Made by a program: the position numbers and the translations under genes
Assembly (NCBI RefSeq): GCF_030272615.1
Contig: NC_081406.1
Location: 246,633,218-246,697,217, forward strand
Reading direction: 5' to 3'
Origin: Cryptomeria japonica
Taxonomy: Eukaryota > Streptophyta > Pinopsida > Cupressales > Cupressaceae
DNA length: 64,000 nucleotides
The notes under the pieces: generated by a model
Told to the model about the DNA's origin: nothing
Database searches by the model: none
What the model saw: only the letters and a program-made list of their open reading frames with translations
Shown here: piece by piece, positions 24,757 to 35,627 of the stretch
Numbering within the stretch: position 1 is the first letter of the stretch
Layout: every line of letters begins with the position of its first letter

Positions 24757-24960
24757 GATCAACAAGGAAAGTGGTTTACCAGGGAGCAAATTCAACTTTG
24801 TTTTCCTCATCTCATTCAGGGCCTACGACAATATTCTAAAGGACAAGCCAAAGTTTCAAGGGCTGAAAATACCCCGAAGGCCTTAAAAAATGACAATTAC
24901 TAACATGTAGAAAAACTAGAAAAAATATGAAAATATTTTTTTGAATATTTCAAATTTGTT
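24757..24960. repeat. Truncated element E 3' LTR fused to an inverted internal fragment
   Basis: From 24823 to 24960 the sequence matches the right LTR (29915-30040), with shared words GCCAAAGTTTCAAGGGCTGAAAA and ACTAGAAAAAATATGAAAAT. Left of 24823 the match stops. Instead, 24757-24822 is a plus-orientation copy of the element's pre-LTR region, which stands in minus orientation at 25011-25075 (GGTTTACCA..GGAGC and TTTTCCTCATCTCATTCAG on opposite strands). This makes arms of about 65 bp around the LTR remnant and points to a rearrangement at the element's end. Confidence 0.7.
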
Positions 24961-25084
24961 TCCGATCATTACTTCTCCCTTGAAAATAAATGGGCCCCAT
25001 TGCATCAACACTCTGAATGAGATGAGGAAAATGGAGCTAAAGCTGCTCCTTGGTAAACCACCTTCCTTGTTGAGCAATCTGCCC

Positions 25085-26349
25085 TGCTCGAACCACTTTG
25101 TACAGATAGATCTACTGTTGTTTGAGTGTTTTCACCATTGTGTCCACAATCTGATCACATTGGAATGGAAAAGATGCATCTGGATTCAATTCTGTAGTGG
25201 AAATTGTTTCTGCCACATCTGCAACATCTAATAGTGGAGGAAAATATGGCTTCAAGAGTTCCACATTGAAGAAAGGATGAAGACCCAGAAATGGGGGTAA
25301 ATTGAGCTCAAAAGCATTATCACCAACTTGCTTGATGATTGTGTATGGCCCATAAGGCAGAGGATGAAGTTTCCTTTGGGCACCCTGCAATCGTTCCTTC
25401 TGGATATGCAACCACACCTTGTCCTCGACTTGAAAATTATGAGGAGTATGATGCTTGTCATGTCTCTCCTTATATTTATTATTGGTATGCTCCAAGATTT
25501 CATGAACTTGTTGTTGTAAATGATGAATTATATCAATGAACTGTGCTAACTTATCTTCCTCCTTACCAACACGTGGAACCAGATTGGGTTGAATAAGTGG
25601 TATGGCAACATCCATGGGTGCAAGTGGTTGATAACCAAGACAAACCTCAAATGGGTTATGACTAGTCAAACTATGAATTGCCCTGTTGTAGCTATGTTGA
25701 ATATATGGAAGACTTTCACCCCATGTGCAGGGATGTTTTGAGTGATACATATGTAGAATGTGAATGATCATCTAATTCACTACCTCAATTTGGCCATCTA
25801 TTTGAGGATGGAAAGCAGTAGACTTTTTTAATTTTGTGTCCATCTTCTCCCATAATGTAGACTAGAACTTACTAAGAAACCTGTTGTCCCTATCTAAAAT
25901 AATGGTATTTGCAAACCAAAATGAACCCAAATGTGTGCAAAGAAAAGATGTGCAGTGTCCTCTACAGAAATTGTCATTTTACAAGTCACTATTACTGCCA
26001 TTTTTTAGAACCTATCTACCACAACATACACACAATCATGGCCTTTTTTAGTGGCAGGAAGACCAGACATAAAATCCATAGAAACTGAATGCCAAGGTTT
26101 TTCAAGAATAGGAAGTGGTGAATATAGTCCAAGTTTATGATTGGTAGGCTTAGCAATAGTACACGCGGTACAAGCTTGAATATATGAAATGGCATCATTT
26201 CTCAACTTTGGCCAATAAAAAAACCTCTGAAGTATAGAAGTGGTCTTACCTATACCAAAATGACCAGCAACCTTACTATAGTGAGCATCCCATATCATCT
26301 TTTTGCATTCTGTATTGGGCACATAGATTTGACCAAGGTGACAAAGCAT
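25085..26349 (-). pseudogene. Element E integrase
   Basis: The N-terminal finger reads HYSKVAGHFGIGKT and then CTACTIAK (H-H-C-C). The core has D in SVSMDFMSGLP; the second Asp lies in the ILDRDNRF block at about 25885 in another frame, and the Glu in DGQIEVVN near 25790. The last 219 residues (25112-25771) are one open frame with SYNRAIHSLTSHNPFEVCLG and LPYGPYTIIKQVGDNAFEL, the C-terminal domain. Just after this a stop truncates the region where a chromodomain would be expected, so I cannot say whether one existed. At least two frameshifts are present. Confidence 0.85.
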
Positions 26350-26549
26350 CCCATCCTACAAATAGAAGGCATTCACTTGATTTCCCTTCACCAATTAATT
26401 ATAAAAAATTTCAAACTCAACATCATTCTCATACAAGCAAGACCAGGCTTCAGTTTGATGACCACATAAGTCCAATACCATACTTATAGTTGCAATTGGA
26501 GGCTTGCTCAAATAGGCTGCTACTTTTTTAGTGCTTCCCTTCTTGTGGT

Positions 26550-26972
26550 AAATATTGAGATGAAATTGTTGAAGATAGGATGACCATCGTTGATGTCAAT
26601 CATTCTACAACTTCCCTTGTGCTTGCAAAAATTGAAGAGGTTTGTGGGCTACGTGGATGACAGTCTCCTTATCCAAAGTATAATGTTTCCACTGCTTACA
26701 GGCTTGAACAATAGCATACAGTTCCTTGTTGTAAGTAGCATACCGACGCACTATATCAGAAAAAGTATCACTATGATATGCAATTGGGTGACCATACTGC
26801 ATGGGGACTAGTCCTAGGGCATATTTTGATGCATCAGTTTCTATTTCAAATGATTGTTGTAGGCCAGGAAGAGATAAAATTGGTGCAGAATATATCCTTC
26901 ATTTTAACTCCTTGAATGCTTCTTGTTGAGCACCTATCCATTTGAACTTTTCTTGTATTCCCCCCACAATGA
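26550..26972 (-). pseudogene. Element E RNase H
   Basis: The recognisable part is QYGHPIAYHSDTFSDIVRRY followed by YNKELYAIVQACKQWKHYTL and VIHVAHKPLQFLQAQGKL. These are the second half of the Ty3 RNase H, with the Y-x-K-E-L-x-A-[IV] block holding the catalytic Glu and the H-x-P-L/LxFL block after it. It is frameshifted from the RT frame. Confidence 0.8.
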
Positions 26973-27989
26973 CTAATTTAAAGGCCAAGACAAATGGGAA
27001 AACCCCAACACAAATCTGTGATAAAAGTTTGCCAACCTGAGGAAACTTTGTAACTCTGTGAGATTTCTAGGAGATGGCCAGTCCTTAATCACTTGTATCT
27101 TCTTAGGATCAACATGGACACCCTCACTATCAATAACATACCCTAAGTATCTAATACTCTGCATACCAAAGGAGCACTTTTCTTTGTTTGCATAAATCCC
27201 ATGATCTTGTAAAGTCAAGAGAATTTTTTCCACATGTTGCAAATGTTCCTCCCAATTTTTCCTGAAGATGAGTATGTCATCCAGATATACCACCACAAAG
27301 GAATCAGTGAACAGTCTGAGTACATCATTCATCATTCTCATGAATGTCGCTGGGGAATTTGTTAGACCTAAAGGCATCACTAGCCATTCAAACAATCCCT
27401 CTTTAGATTTGAAAGTTGTCTTCCACACATCAGCTGAGTGAATAGGTACTTGATGGTATCTCGATTTGAAATCATTTTTTGTGAAGAATCGAGCCCATCT
27501 AAGCTGGTCCAAAAGGTCATCTATCTGGGGAAGTGGATACCTATTTTTGACTTAAATTTTGTTCAAGGCCCTATAGTCAATACAAAGTCTCCAAGTTCCA
27601 TCCTTTTTCTTGGCCAGAACAATGGGACTGCCATAGGGTGATGCACTTGGACGAATATGTCCCTTCTCAATCAATTCTTGTATTTGCCTCTTAATTTTAT
27701 TATTTTCTAATATTGATCTACAATAGACTGGTTCATTAGGCAATGGGGTTCCCAATATCAAATCAATAGTGTGTCTAACTTTGCAGTGTGTAGGTACCTT
27801 AGTTGGTAACTTAAATAGATTCTCATATTTTATGAAAATCTGATCCATTGATCTTTTCTGCAGTGTTGTGGTGTTTGTGATGGCATGGGAATTATAAACT
27901 GATTTCATTTCTTCTTCAAAATGAATCATCAATAATATGAATGTTCCCATTTTGGCAACCAACCTCCTACATTGCTTAGAACTAATCAA
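26973..27989 (-). pseudogene. Element E reverse transcriptase
   Basis: Two frames in the same phase cover the Ty3 [22 protein letters not shown] and IDYRALNKI, then FFTKNDFKSRYHQVPI, WLVMPLGLTNSPATFMRMMN, VVVYLDDILIF (the catalytic Y-x-D-D box is intact) and CSFGMQSIRYLGYVIDSEGV, ending in the connection block NFYHRFVLGFSH. RT copies the element RNA into DNA in the particle. One stop near 27552 separates the two frames. The sequence is close to the canonical chromovirus-type RT, so E is probably younger than the copia element it sits in. Confidence 0.92.
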
Positions 27990-28049
27990 AGATGTAGAGT
28001 ATGCAGGGATCAGCTCTAGTATTCAGTATTTATGCTCACCTAATTTGAT

Positions 28050-28440
28050 TTTCATGCTGCGAGGTCTAGACTCATAAAAACCATGGCACTGGTACATATA
28101 TGGTTGTCCCAACACAATACCACAAACATCTAAAGGAGCTACATCACATATTACCTCATCTTTGAAAGGATTTAGAGAGTATGAAAGGTGACACTACTGC
28201 TGCACTTGAATATCTCTCCCTTGACTTACCCATGCCATTGAATAGGGTTCCGGGTGTGTTGTTGTTTTCATATTCAATCTCTTCATAGTCTCTGCTAATA
28301 TTAGGTTCTTTTGACTTCCACTATCAACAATAAAGTGTAGGGATTTTCCTCTGACCCACATCTGTGAGTGGAATAATCTTTCCTCATCCTCCCAAGGCAA
28401 TATCTTTGTAGTAGCTACCGTTGCATATGGATAAGCCTTA
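28050..28440 (-). pseudogene. Element E protease
   Basis: The frame at 28194-28400 contains FIVDSGSQKNLI, with the retropepsin active-site triad D-S-G, preceded by WVRGKSLH. Downstream, the flap/second block is expected at 28050-28190 but is broken by a stop. It is in the same phase as gag and RT, so these were one polyprotein. Confidence 0.8.
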
Positions 28441-28449
28441 ATAACCTAT

Positions 28450-29528
28450 TCACGACTTTCTTCTATGGAAGATTTTGCCACCTTAGGTTCTGCCTTGTCC
28501 CCATGCCTCTCCATCATTAAACTTTTTATGGTTCTACAATATTTTGTGTTATGAGAGGGACTCTTATGGAATTCACACCACATACCGTTCTCTTGTGCCT
28601 TCTTCATACCCTATGCCTTTTTCAGTGGTGAATTAGGAGAAGATTCCTTGGAGGTTTGTTTCCATGAAGTTTTGCCACCTTCACCCTTCCATTTGTTGTT
28701 TGTGAAGTTATCCCTCCTTCCTTTCTGTTTGAATTTCTCCTCAATTTTTGTAGCAAATTTATATGCACTAGGTAAAGTCTATATGTTCAAGAATTCCATT
28801 TCAGTTTGGATATACTTATGGATCCCACTTTGATATTTAAAAACTCAGTGCTTCTCACAATCTTTGATGCCAAGATTAGCTGCTAAATCATGAAACATAT
28901 TAGTATATTCCTGAATAGTTTGGTCCTTTTTCTGTTGAAGCAATTGCCACTCCATATATTTATGTTCATACGTATCTATAGGAAAATATTCTTCCTTTAT
29001 GTGCTCCATGAATTCTCCCCATGTGGGTTTTTGATAAAAAATAAAAGTACTACTAGTTTCTGCTACCTTGGACACTAACTTTTCTTCCCATGAATCTTTC
29101 ACATGATTTTCAGCTTTGAGAAGAGTGGAAGTTATTTTCTCTTCATCTAAGAACTAGTTGATAGAGAAATACCTTTCTAGTTTTGAAACCCAATCATCAA
29201 CAACATCCACATCAATCTTTCCTTGAAACATGGGTATATTGAAATTCACTTGCACCTTGAATGGTGTATACCCTGTGAATGGTGGGTTTAATTATGACCC
29301 ACAACTTTCTAGCATTTGTTTGAACTGCTCCATCATTCCTTCACATTGTTTTGTTAATGCATCTACAACCAACGCTTTAATGTCATTGTCGGTATGCAAC
29401 TTAGCCATCTGTGATTGTGTGCGTCTCAAAGGAAGGTAGTCTAAAGGATTTCTTGTTTCCAACCCCAATATTTGATATGTTGATCGTGTGTGATATGACA
29501 TATAGGAGCAAACTTTCTCTAATACCAT
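28450..29528 (-). pseudogene. Element E Gag
   Basis: The frame at 28845-29102 contains PTWGEFMEHIKEEYFPID and then MEWQLLQQKKDQTIQEYTNM followed by FHDLA, the core of the Retrotrans_gag domain of Ty3 elements. The N-terminal part (29292-29528) has a Q/N-rich helix before the capsid core. Near 28540 there is a zinc-knuckle variant C-E-F-H-x4-H-x4-C. Gag forms the particle and binds the RNA. Stops at about 29294 and 28845 interrupt the frame, which otherwise keeps one phase through to RT. Confidence 0.8.
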
Positions 29529-30047
29529 TGATCCAAATTATGGATTCGGATGACAACACCTGAGTGAGAACCTACGGTATTGTGGATTTGTTTACATGAA
29601 CAAGGTAAACACATAATTGAAGCAAGCCAAAAAAAGTAATCCATTCAATTCGAAAATCCAACATATAACAGTTCATGAGATTCCAAGGGTCACCAAAACC
29701 CCTTGAGAATCGAAACCCAATAGTCATATTTATTTATTTACATAATAAAATCCAAAACTACGAAATTTTCAAAAAACTATATGAAATTTTGTCCTAACTT
29801 TAACTAGACATAACTTTCTACTCGGGACTCAAAATCGTGAGATGTTTAACTCATTGGAAAGGTCTCCAAGAGTTGAAGGTGAAGTCCTAAAAGAATATAT
29901 ATTCATAAATGTTATAAAGTACAGGCCAAAGTTTCAAGGGCTGAAAATGCCCTGAAGGCCTTCAAAAACACCAATTACTAACATTTAGAAAAACTAGAAA
30001 AAATATGAAAATATTTTTTTCAATATTTCAAATTTTCTTTTGATGAT
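29529..30047 (-). mobile_element. Element E 5' LTR (about 515 bp)
   Basis: Lies between the gag/PBS side and the resumed copia D integrase. Its distal 140 bp match 24823-24960. On the minus strand it ends ...TTGGATCA directly before the PBS. The outer border is approximate because no clear TSD is seen. Confidence 0.7.
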
Positions 30048-30830
30048 CATCAACCTTCACATTTGCACTTTCCACTATCTTTCTAAGTCTCTTATTGTAG
30101 CACCGGTGGGCTTTGCTCTTTGTTGAATTTCCCAATAAAATTCCTTGATCACTTCTTGTATCAAACTTTCCAATATCCTCATCTCTCTTGATATAACATT
30201 TGCTACCAAAAATTCTGAACATCTCATAGAAGGAACATGACCAAACCATATCTCATAAGGAGTCTTACCAGTATCATCTTTTATATGAACTCGGTTGAAT
30301 GTGTATTAAGTAGTGCTAATAGCTTCTCTCCAATACATCTTCGGAACATTCCCTTCAATCGGCATAGTCCTTGCAGCATCCACTACAGTCTTGTTCTTCC
30401 TTTCAACAACTCTATTTTGTTGTGGAGTTCTAGGAGCAGATAATTGTCTTCTAATCCCATGCTTCTCACAGAATGAATCAAACTCACCAGAACAGAATTT
30501 TCCTCCTCTGTTAGATCTCAAACATTTCACCTTCAATCTTGTCTTAGTCTCAACCTTTGCTTTGAATATCTTGAATTTATCTAATGCTTCCGATTTTTCC
30601 TTAAAAAAGACAACCCACATATTTCTTGAATAATCATCAATCAGAAACATAAAATATATGTCACCCTGCACACTTCTAACATTTGTAGGTCCACATAGAT
30701 CAATATGCACAAGACCTATCAATCCATCAGATGTATTTTACTTTTGAAATAAATTCTTGTTTGCTTACCCATTTGACACTCCTTACATATCGGATAAGTA
30801 GGCTTAACAATTTTAGGCAGATCTCTAACA
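30043..30830 (-). pseudogene. Copia D integrase
   Basis: The frame 30306-30722 holds the catalytic core: first Asp in LVHIDLCGP, second block LRSNRGGKF where the family has L-R-S-D-R-G-G-E-F, so the catalytic Asp is changed to Asn, and third block PQQNRVVERKN with the Glu. The C-terminal core piece FGSKCYIKRDED at 30028-30249 is in another frame. Integrase inserts the cDNA into the genome. This copy would be inactive. C1 keeps the Asp (LRFDRGGEF) at 39770-39800. Confidence 0.88.
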
Positions 30831-30832
30831 GC

Positions 30833-31300
30833 TTATGTAGAACTAATCTTAATCATTGAATAAAAATTAACATGACACATTCTCCTATGCCACAACCAAC
30901 TTTCATCAATTTGAACAATCAAGCAACTTTTCTCACCAGCATTCAAATGAAAGATATTACCTTCAATCTTAGTTCCTAATGCAATCTCTATATTAGAGGC
31001 ATTTAGGATCTTACATTTTCCATTCTTGAATTGTAAATCACAACCTTTGTCAACAACCTGTCCAACACTCAAAAGATTATGCTTCAAACCTTCAACATAC
31101 AAGACATAATCAGTGTTGTGCTTACCATCAAAGGAAATAGAACCTCTACCACATATCACATAGGCTTTGTCATCTACAAATCTTACTATTCCACCATCAT
31201 ACCTTTCCATATTCACAAATTTTCTTTTATCACTGGTCATATGATGTGAACAACTGCTGTCAATTACCCATTCATATTTTTGTTCAACTTTAGCTACTAG
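30833..31300 (-). pseudogene. Copia D protease and GAG-pre-integrase
   Basis: The frame contains YEWVIDSSCSHHMT, the copia protease active site, with D-S-S instead of D-S-G. It continues through VLYVEGLKHNLLSVGQ, the conserved end of the protease, to ESWLWHRRMCHVNFYSM, the His-Cys finger of the pre-integrase domain. Protease cleaves Gag-Pol in the particle. The frame is open over both domains but out of phase with the gag upstream. Confidence 0.88.
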
Positions 31301-31911
31301 AGCTTTCTCCTCAATAGTGCAGCTCATGGAATCAACAGGTACCGATCCATCTTCTTTAATATCAATAAACACTTTCATCAGTAGCATAATAATATTTTTT
31401 CTAATGCTTATACTTCCAGTTAGGCTTGTAAGGCTTATCATACTTCTCATGCTTCCCATATCTATCATTCCTATCATTCTTATCAAATTTATCATGCATT
31501 TCATATTTACACATTCTTTCTGGGCATCTAGAAGAAAAATGTCCTATCTTATTGCAAGAGAAACATTTCAGAGGAAATTTTTCATCATACTTACCAGCTC
31601 CCTTAGGCAATCTTTGGGCAATCAATGCTTCAAGCTCTTCCAATTTTCTTTCTTTCTCTTCCATCTCTCTTCTCTCTCTCTCTCTTTCATATCTGGATAT
31701 TCTAGATTTTTCAGGGTCATACTTCTTCTTTCTGGATACAGATGCCCTAAATGTTGTCTCAAAATTTCCATGTGATTCACCAAATTTTCTTAGTTCAAAT
31801 GCAACAATCTTTCTAACCAGCATATCACTTATCACAGTAGTCACACTTCAGATCTCATCAATAAAATCTACCTTATGTTTGTAAGTAGGAGGAAATGATC
31901 TCAACAATAGC
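31301..31911 (-). pseudogene. Copia D Gag, N-terminus deleted
   Basis: The open frame 31401-31844 is Glu/Arg-rich (REMEEKERKLEELEAL, probably helical) and then has the zinc knuckle CFSCNKIGHFSSRC (C-x2-C-x4-H-x4-C), which binds the genomic RNA. After it lies a Lys/Asp-rich tail. The first part of Gag, present in C1 at 41200-41665, is missing: sequence jumps at 31930 into the LTR. Confidence 0.85.
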
Positions 31912-31930
31912 ATCTACCTTATGTTTGTAA
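31866..31930 (-). repeat. Deletion junction with 19-bp duplicated filler
   Basis: ATCTACCTTATGTTTGTAA occurs at 31866-31884 and again at 31912-31930, exactly where gag sequence jumps into the D LTR. The first copy is in its natural place (compare C1 41170). The second sits at the breakpoint as filler. About 500 bp of gag and PBS and about 140 bp of LTR are missing. Confidence 0.75.
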
Positions 31931-33119
31931 CGTGGAAAACCCGGTTAAGGAAAAACCGCAATGGGAACCTACCCACAGTAGTATATGAAAATATTACAAT
32001 GGGGAATGCACTAGCATTCAGGCACACTGCCTAGAGCTTACAACTCAAGATACAATAACCCAGAATGCTACAACCCTCAAGTAAGTCTCACTAACTTACA
32101 AGGAGTTCTCACTGACTTATAAAATGTTTGGACAACAATCCAGAATCAAATGAACTACAATAACAACATTTGCTAATACTTGATGACAGTTGTAGTTAAC
32201 CTCATATGTATACTCTGCAACACCAATCTCTTCTCAATACACCACACCGAAAGATGTATCACTTTTTTCACACATACACCAGTCTATGAGAATAAAGACA
32301 CAACCTTGATACATAAATTACATGAATACATCACCTATTTATACACTTCATCAACTTTGACAACAATGTCGGCTAAACCCTCAACACCCAATTACAAAAT
32401 TACATCACATGATACAAAGATCAACCACCAAACCAATATAATGATGTACATGACATAACATGGGCCTAAACAAAATATCCAAATAGGCAACACCACTGGA
32501 AATCACGCCAAGATCAACCGCAACATGATACACCACCAGGAATACCGCATAACATGAAGAACATCATGGGTTCAACAAAATCACCAAGAACCTGCACAAC
32601 GATCAATGCGGGTCATCAGAAAAAAATAGGACACAATTGGAAAATACCAGCAAGGTCATTATAATCATCACTAACAGTTGTACCAACAACACCTATCAAA
32701 TCTTCATCGATCAACATCTGAACCTCAAGAATACTCAAACAACAACAACTATCACAAAGAAAGATAACTTGTGGAGCACCAAATCATGAACCATCTGAAG
32801 TGAAGATACATAAGACTATCCCAAACAATCTCCCAAAACATCAGCTCAAGATCTTATTATACCAGAATATACCAGAGGAAATACTGAACTCTACAAAGCA
32901 CTGATCAAAAAACCAAACTGCAAACTGGATCATATGATATGATTAATTAAACTTCTCGGATCACCATAACCAATACAGAAGAATATAATGATACTAGAAA
33001 TAATCCATACACCAAACCATGATCCCAATAAACAAATCTACAATCACCAGAGCAATAAATCACAGGAATATGTTGACATCAATGACAACAACATATCCTC
33101 GTAGCAACAATGTCCTACA
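31931..33119 (-). mobile_element. Copia D 5' LTR, truncated (1189 bp)
   Basis: Begins inside the LTR at ACGTGGAAAACCCGG (equivalent to about 11887) and ends TCCTACA at 33119. A minus-strand TATA box (TATAAATAG, complement of 32335-32343) is kept. Bases 32915-32930 give the empty-site form of the element B insertion point. Confidence 0.9.
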
Positions 33120-33512
33120 TAATCATCATAATAAACAGGAAAGTGAAAAGTGAATCACAACATCTTATCATGCTCGCAATAAGTGATAAGGCATCATCCC
33201 TTTCATGAAGACAGTCACACAACAATGACATCAATACATCAAATGAAATTATAATTACCAAATAGGGGTTAGAATCATCATAAATCATATAGTCCATAGA
33301 AACGCCAAATGTATATTATCCATCAATATAAATCCATCCATCAAATAATCTAGAATGTATCATCCATCAGATGAATCATCAAATAACATATGTCCATATA
33401 AAACATCTAGCAATATCAATATCATAGAAATAAACTCATGAGTAGCATCAAAACATCATCCATATGGCTAAATAGGTCTATCAAAGCATGTAATAAAATG
33501 CGAGTCTCTGAT
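33120..33512 (-). repeat. Left arm (inner part) of the large inverted repeat
   Basis: Continues the left arm after element D. ATCATGCTCGCAATAAGTGA (33167-33186) pairs with the reverse complement of 34009-34030, and the match goes on to the CGAGTCTC/GTCCCTCG words at about 33500 and 33685. Confidence 0.75.
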
Positions 33513-33671
33513 GTAGCTAAAAACAATGTCAAGATTGGTTGGAGTGATATCTAACCCCAAAATAGTGTAAAATATAAAATAACTCAAGTCCAAGTATGAG
33601 GAAAATGATCATCTCAACTTACGAAGCTTTGAAGATGCAATTGTGGAGAAAGAGACTGTCATCATGGGATG
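33513..33671. other. Centre of the large inverted repeat
   Basis: About 160 bp of unpaired spacer between the two arms. It has a purine-rich GGAGAAAGAGA run at 33641-33652 followed by CATGGGATG, then the right arm begins TGTAGTGTCCC. This looks like a polypurine tract before an LTR start, but that reading is an inference. Confidence 0.5.
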
Positions 33672-35627
33672 TAGTGTCCCTCGATTTATCTTTTGATATA
33701 TGCATTATTAGACTTTTTTAGACTCCATGATGATGTTTTGATTTATATTTATGATTTTATTGATGTCTTGAATGACATTTTCATGGTGATAGACATTTAC
33801 ATGGACATTGATACATAATGGCTTATATGGATGATAACATTTATCCCTTATTATTATGATGATGGATCTACATTTGATGGTCTATATGCATTTGTTATTC
33901 TAGATGGCATCTAGTTTATACTAACCCCATTTGATGATTACATTGGATGAGATGATGTCATGATGTATGTAACTGTCTTACTATTCTATTTGTGATAGAG
34001 ACAATGTCATATCACTCATTGCGAGCATGATAGGAATTTATGATTCTCTATCACCCACCCAACTATTTATGATATATGTTATTGTGTATGTTGTATCGTG
34101 GTTACTGGTGGTTGCGAGATTGCAAGTACTAAACATCGACTCCACCTGGTCTCACAGGTTTAAGCGTGTCTTCATCCCAATGGCAAGTTGTTGGAGATGG
34201 CATGAGTTCCCTCTATACACTCTAGGCTTAAGTTGTCATCCTTGTTAGTCAGTGTCGTGGTTTGAGTCAGTGGTTAGAATCTTGTGCTAGATGTTTGACC
34301 CTATGTCAGGTTGCTTTGAGTTGTTTTGAGTATTCGATTATCTAATAATTAATATTTGATTAATATAGTTTATTAATGTTGAATTGATTTATTATAAAGT
34401 TCGTATTATTTAATTAATATCAGTTGGGACTTTATTATTCAGGATTAATATATATTAATATTATTTAATTAATGTTAAATTGAGCCTTGATTTGTTGGTT
34501 TATATTTTTTGGTACCTTTATATTTAATTTAATTATTTTAATGATTTATTATTCAATTGTTATTTCTAATGTTGGTTATTATTTTATATTTATTTATTGT
34601 GGCCTTATTATTTAATTAATTATATTCTCTTGTTACTAGCTGAGTGATTAATATTATATTTGTACCTACCCTTTTATATGTTTGGTTGAAAGTTTGGGGA
34701 GTAAGTAAATAATAATATTTTATATTATTACCTCGTATTTAGGAAGGGTTAGTATAGGATATAGTATTTTAAAATATTTTGATTGGTCAGTTTATTGCAA
34801 AGATTTTGAATGCAATTTTATAAATTGAGCTTGTTGGGTTTTTTGTCGGGTTAGCTTCCAAGAGTTCTTTATACGACTTTGGAGATTTTGCATTACTTGA
34901 ATTGGATTTTGGTTTGAACCTTGTGGATTTGGATTGCTCTTCGTTGGTTGCTATTTTGCCATAACTTCAAATTCCAGGTTGGTTGTGATACTACCTTCTT
35001 TAATTTGGTTTTCGAAAAGATTGTTTGTCGAGGGTTGTTGGAAATGAATATAATTGATATTATATTGCTTATAAATTTATATTATAAGGGTCGGACAAAA
35101 ATTTAATGTATGTATTTTTATTGTTGTTTGGTGGTTGTCATGAATGACTCTATGAGTACTTTGTGTTTGCTATGGTAATCTGTGTTGTCGTTGGTCTAGA
35201 TTTGCACTGTTTGGAGGTTGTTTGTGTTTTCGGGGTATTCTTTGAAGAGCCTTGCATTGAATTTTAATTGTTCATTTTATTTATGGTTAATTTGGGCATG
35301 GTTGAGAGTTGTATCTATGTGAGTAAGAAGTATATCTTCAAGTATCGACTCTCATTGATTATTGTTGAGTTTTTTCCTTGTTGAAAATTGCATTTGTGTC
35401 TCCATTATGATGGTTATGGTTTTCCTTTTTATGGGTCATTCATGTTTCAAACTTGTCAAAATTCTTCATTTAGTTTTTTGAGTCTGATTGTGTATGTGCT
35501 AAACTGGGTTGTAAATGCACTAAAAATGTAGAAGCAATAGTTTAATTGGTATATGCACTAGACCTCATTGCATATGCCCTATTGTTGTTTGTATATGTGC
35601 TAATGTAGATATCAAAAGCGTTGTTAT
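33672..35627 (+). repeat. Right arm (inner part) of the large inverted repeat
   Basis: Starts TGTAGTGTCCCTCG and matches the reverse complement of 33512-33120 and then 11745-9580. The AT-rich tract at 34320-34640 pairs with 10900-11440. It breaks off at 35627, where element C1 sits, and resumes at 43049. Confidence 0.75.
35493..35627. repeat. Right-arm 21-bp array, first part
   Basis: Six full units (35493-35618) on the pattern NACTANNNNNNNTTGNATATG and nine bases of a seventh. The seventh unit is completed by 43049-43060 beyond C1. It is the counterpart of the array at 9581-9853. Confidence 0.85.

Larger units (their letters stand above)
24745..30047 (-). mobile_element. Ty3/gypsy element E inserted in copia D
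   Basis: A minus-strand gag-protease-RT-RNase H-integrase unit separates the integrase and RT halves of copia D. The C1 element shows the same place uninterrupted (39280-39330). The right LTR (about 29529-30047) ends in a primer-binding site complementary to initiator tRNA-Met (TGGTATTAGAG, complement near 29517-29528). The left LTR is cut to about 140 bp (24823-24960) and fused to an inverted piece of the element's own 3' region. Gag, protease and RT share one frame broken by stops; RNase H and integrase are frameshifted. Confidence 0.85.
11746..33119 (-). mobile_element. Copia element D, interrupted twice
   Basis: The element starts TGTTGGCAACAAC at 11746 and ends TCCTACA at 33119, flanked by TAATT (11741-11745) and TAATC (33120-33124), a 5-bp TSD with one change. 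It lies in the left arm of the inverted repeat. On the minus strand the order is 5' LTR (31931-33119), gag, protease, integrase, [element E], RT, RNase H, polypurine tract, 3' LTR (11746-22630, split by element B). PR-IN-RT-RH is the copia order. Without the insertions it is about 6.5 kb. It lacks the PBS and gag N-terminus through a deletion at 31930 and carries many stops and frameshifts. Confidence 0.9.

Noticed and set aside
31317-31775. 152-residue plus-strand frame
   Set aside because: Antisense to the Glu/Arg-rich gag helix and knuckle of copia D; the low-complexity codons keep the opposite strand open.
33672-33700. Start of an independent complete LTR retrotransposon at the inverted-repeat centre
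   Set aside because: TGTAGTGTCCC and the purine run suggest an LTR border, but no matching end, PBS or pol could be tied to it, so I only describe an arm.
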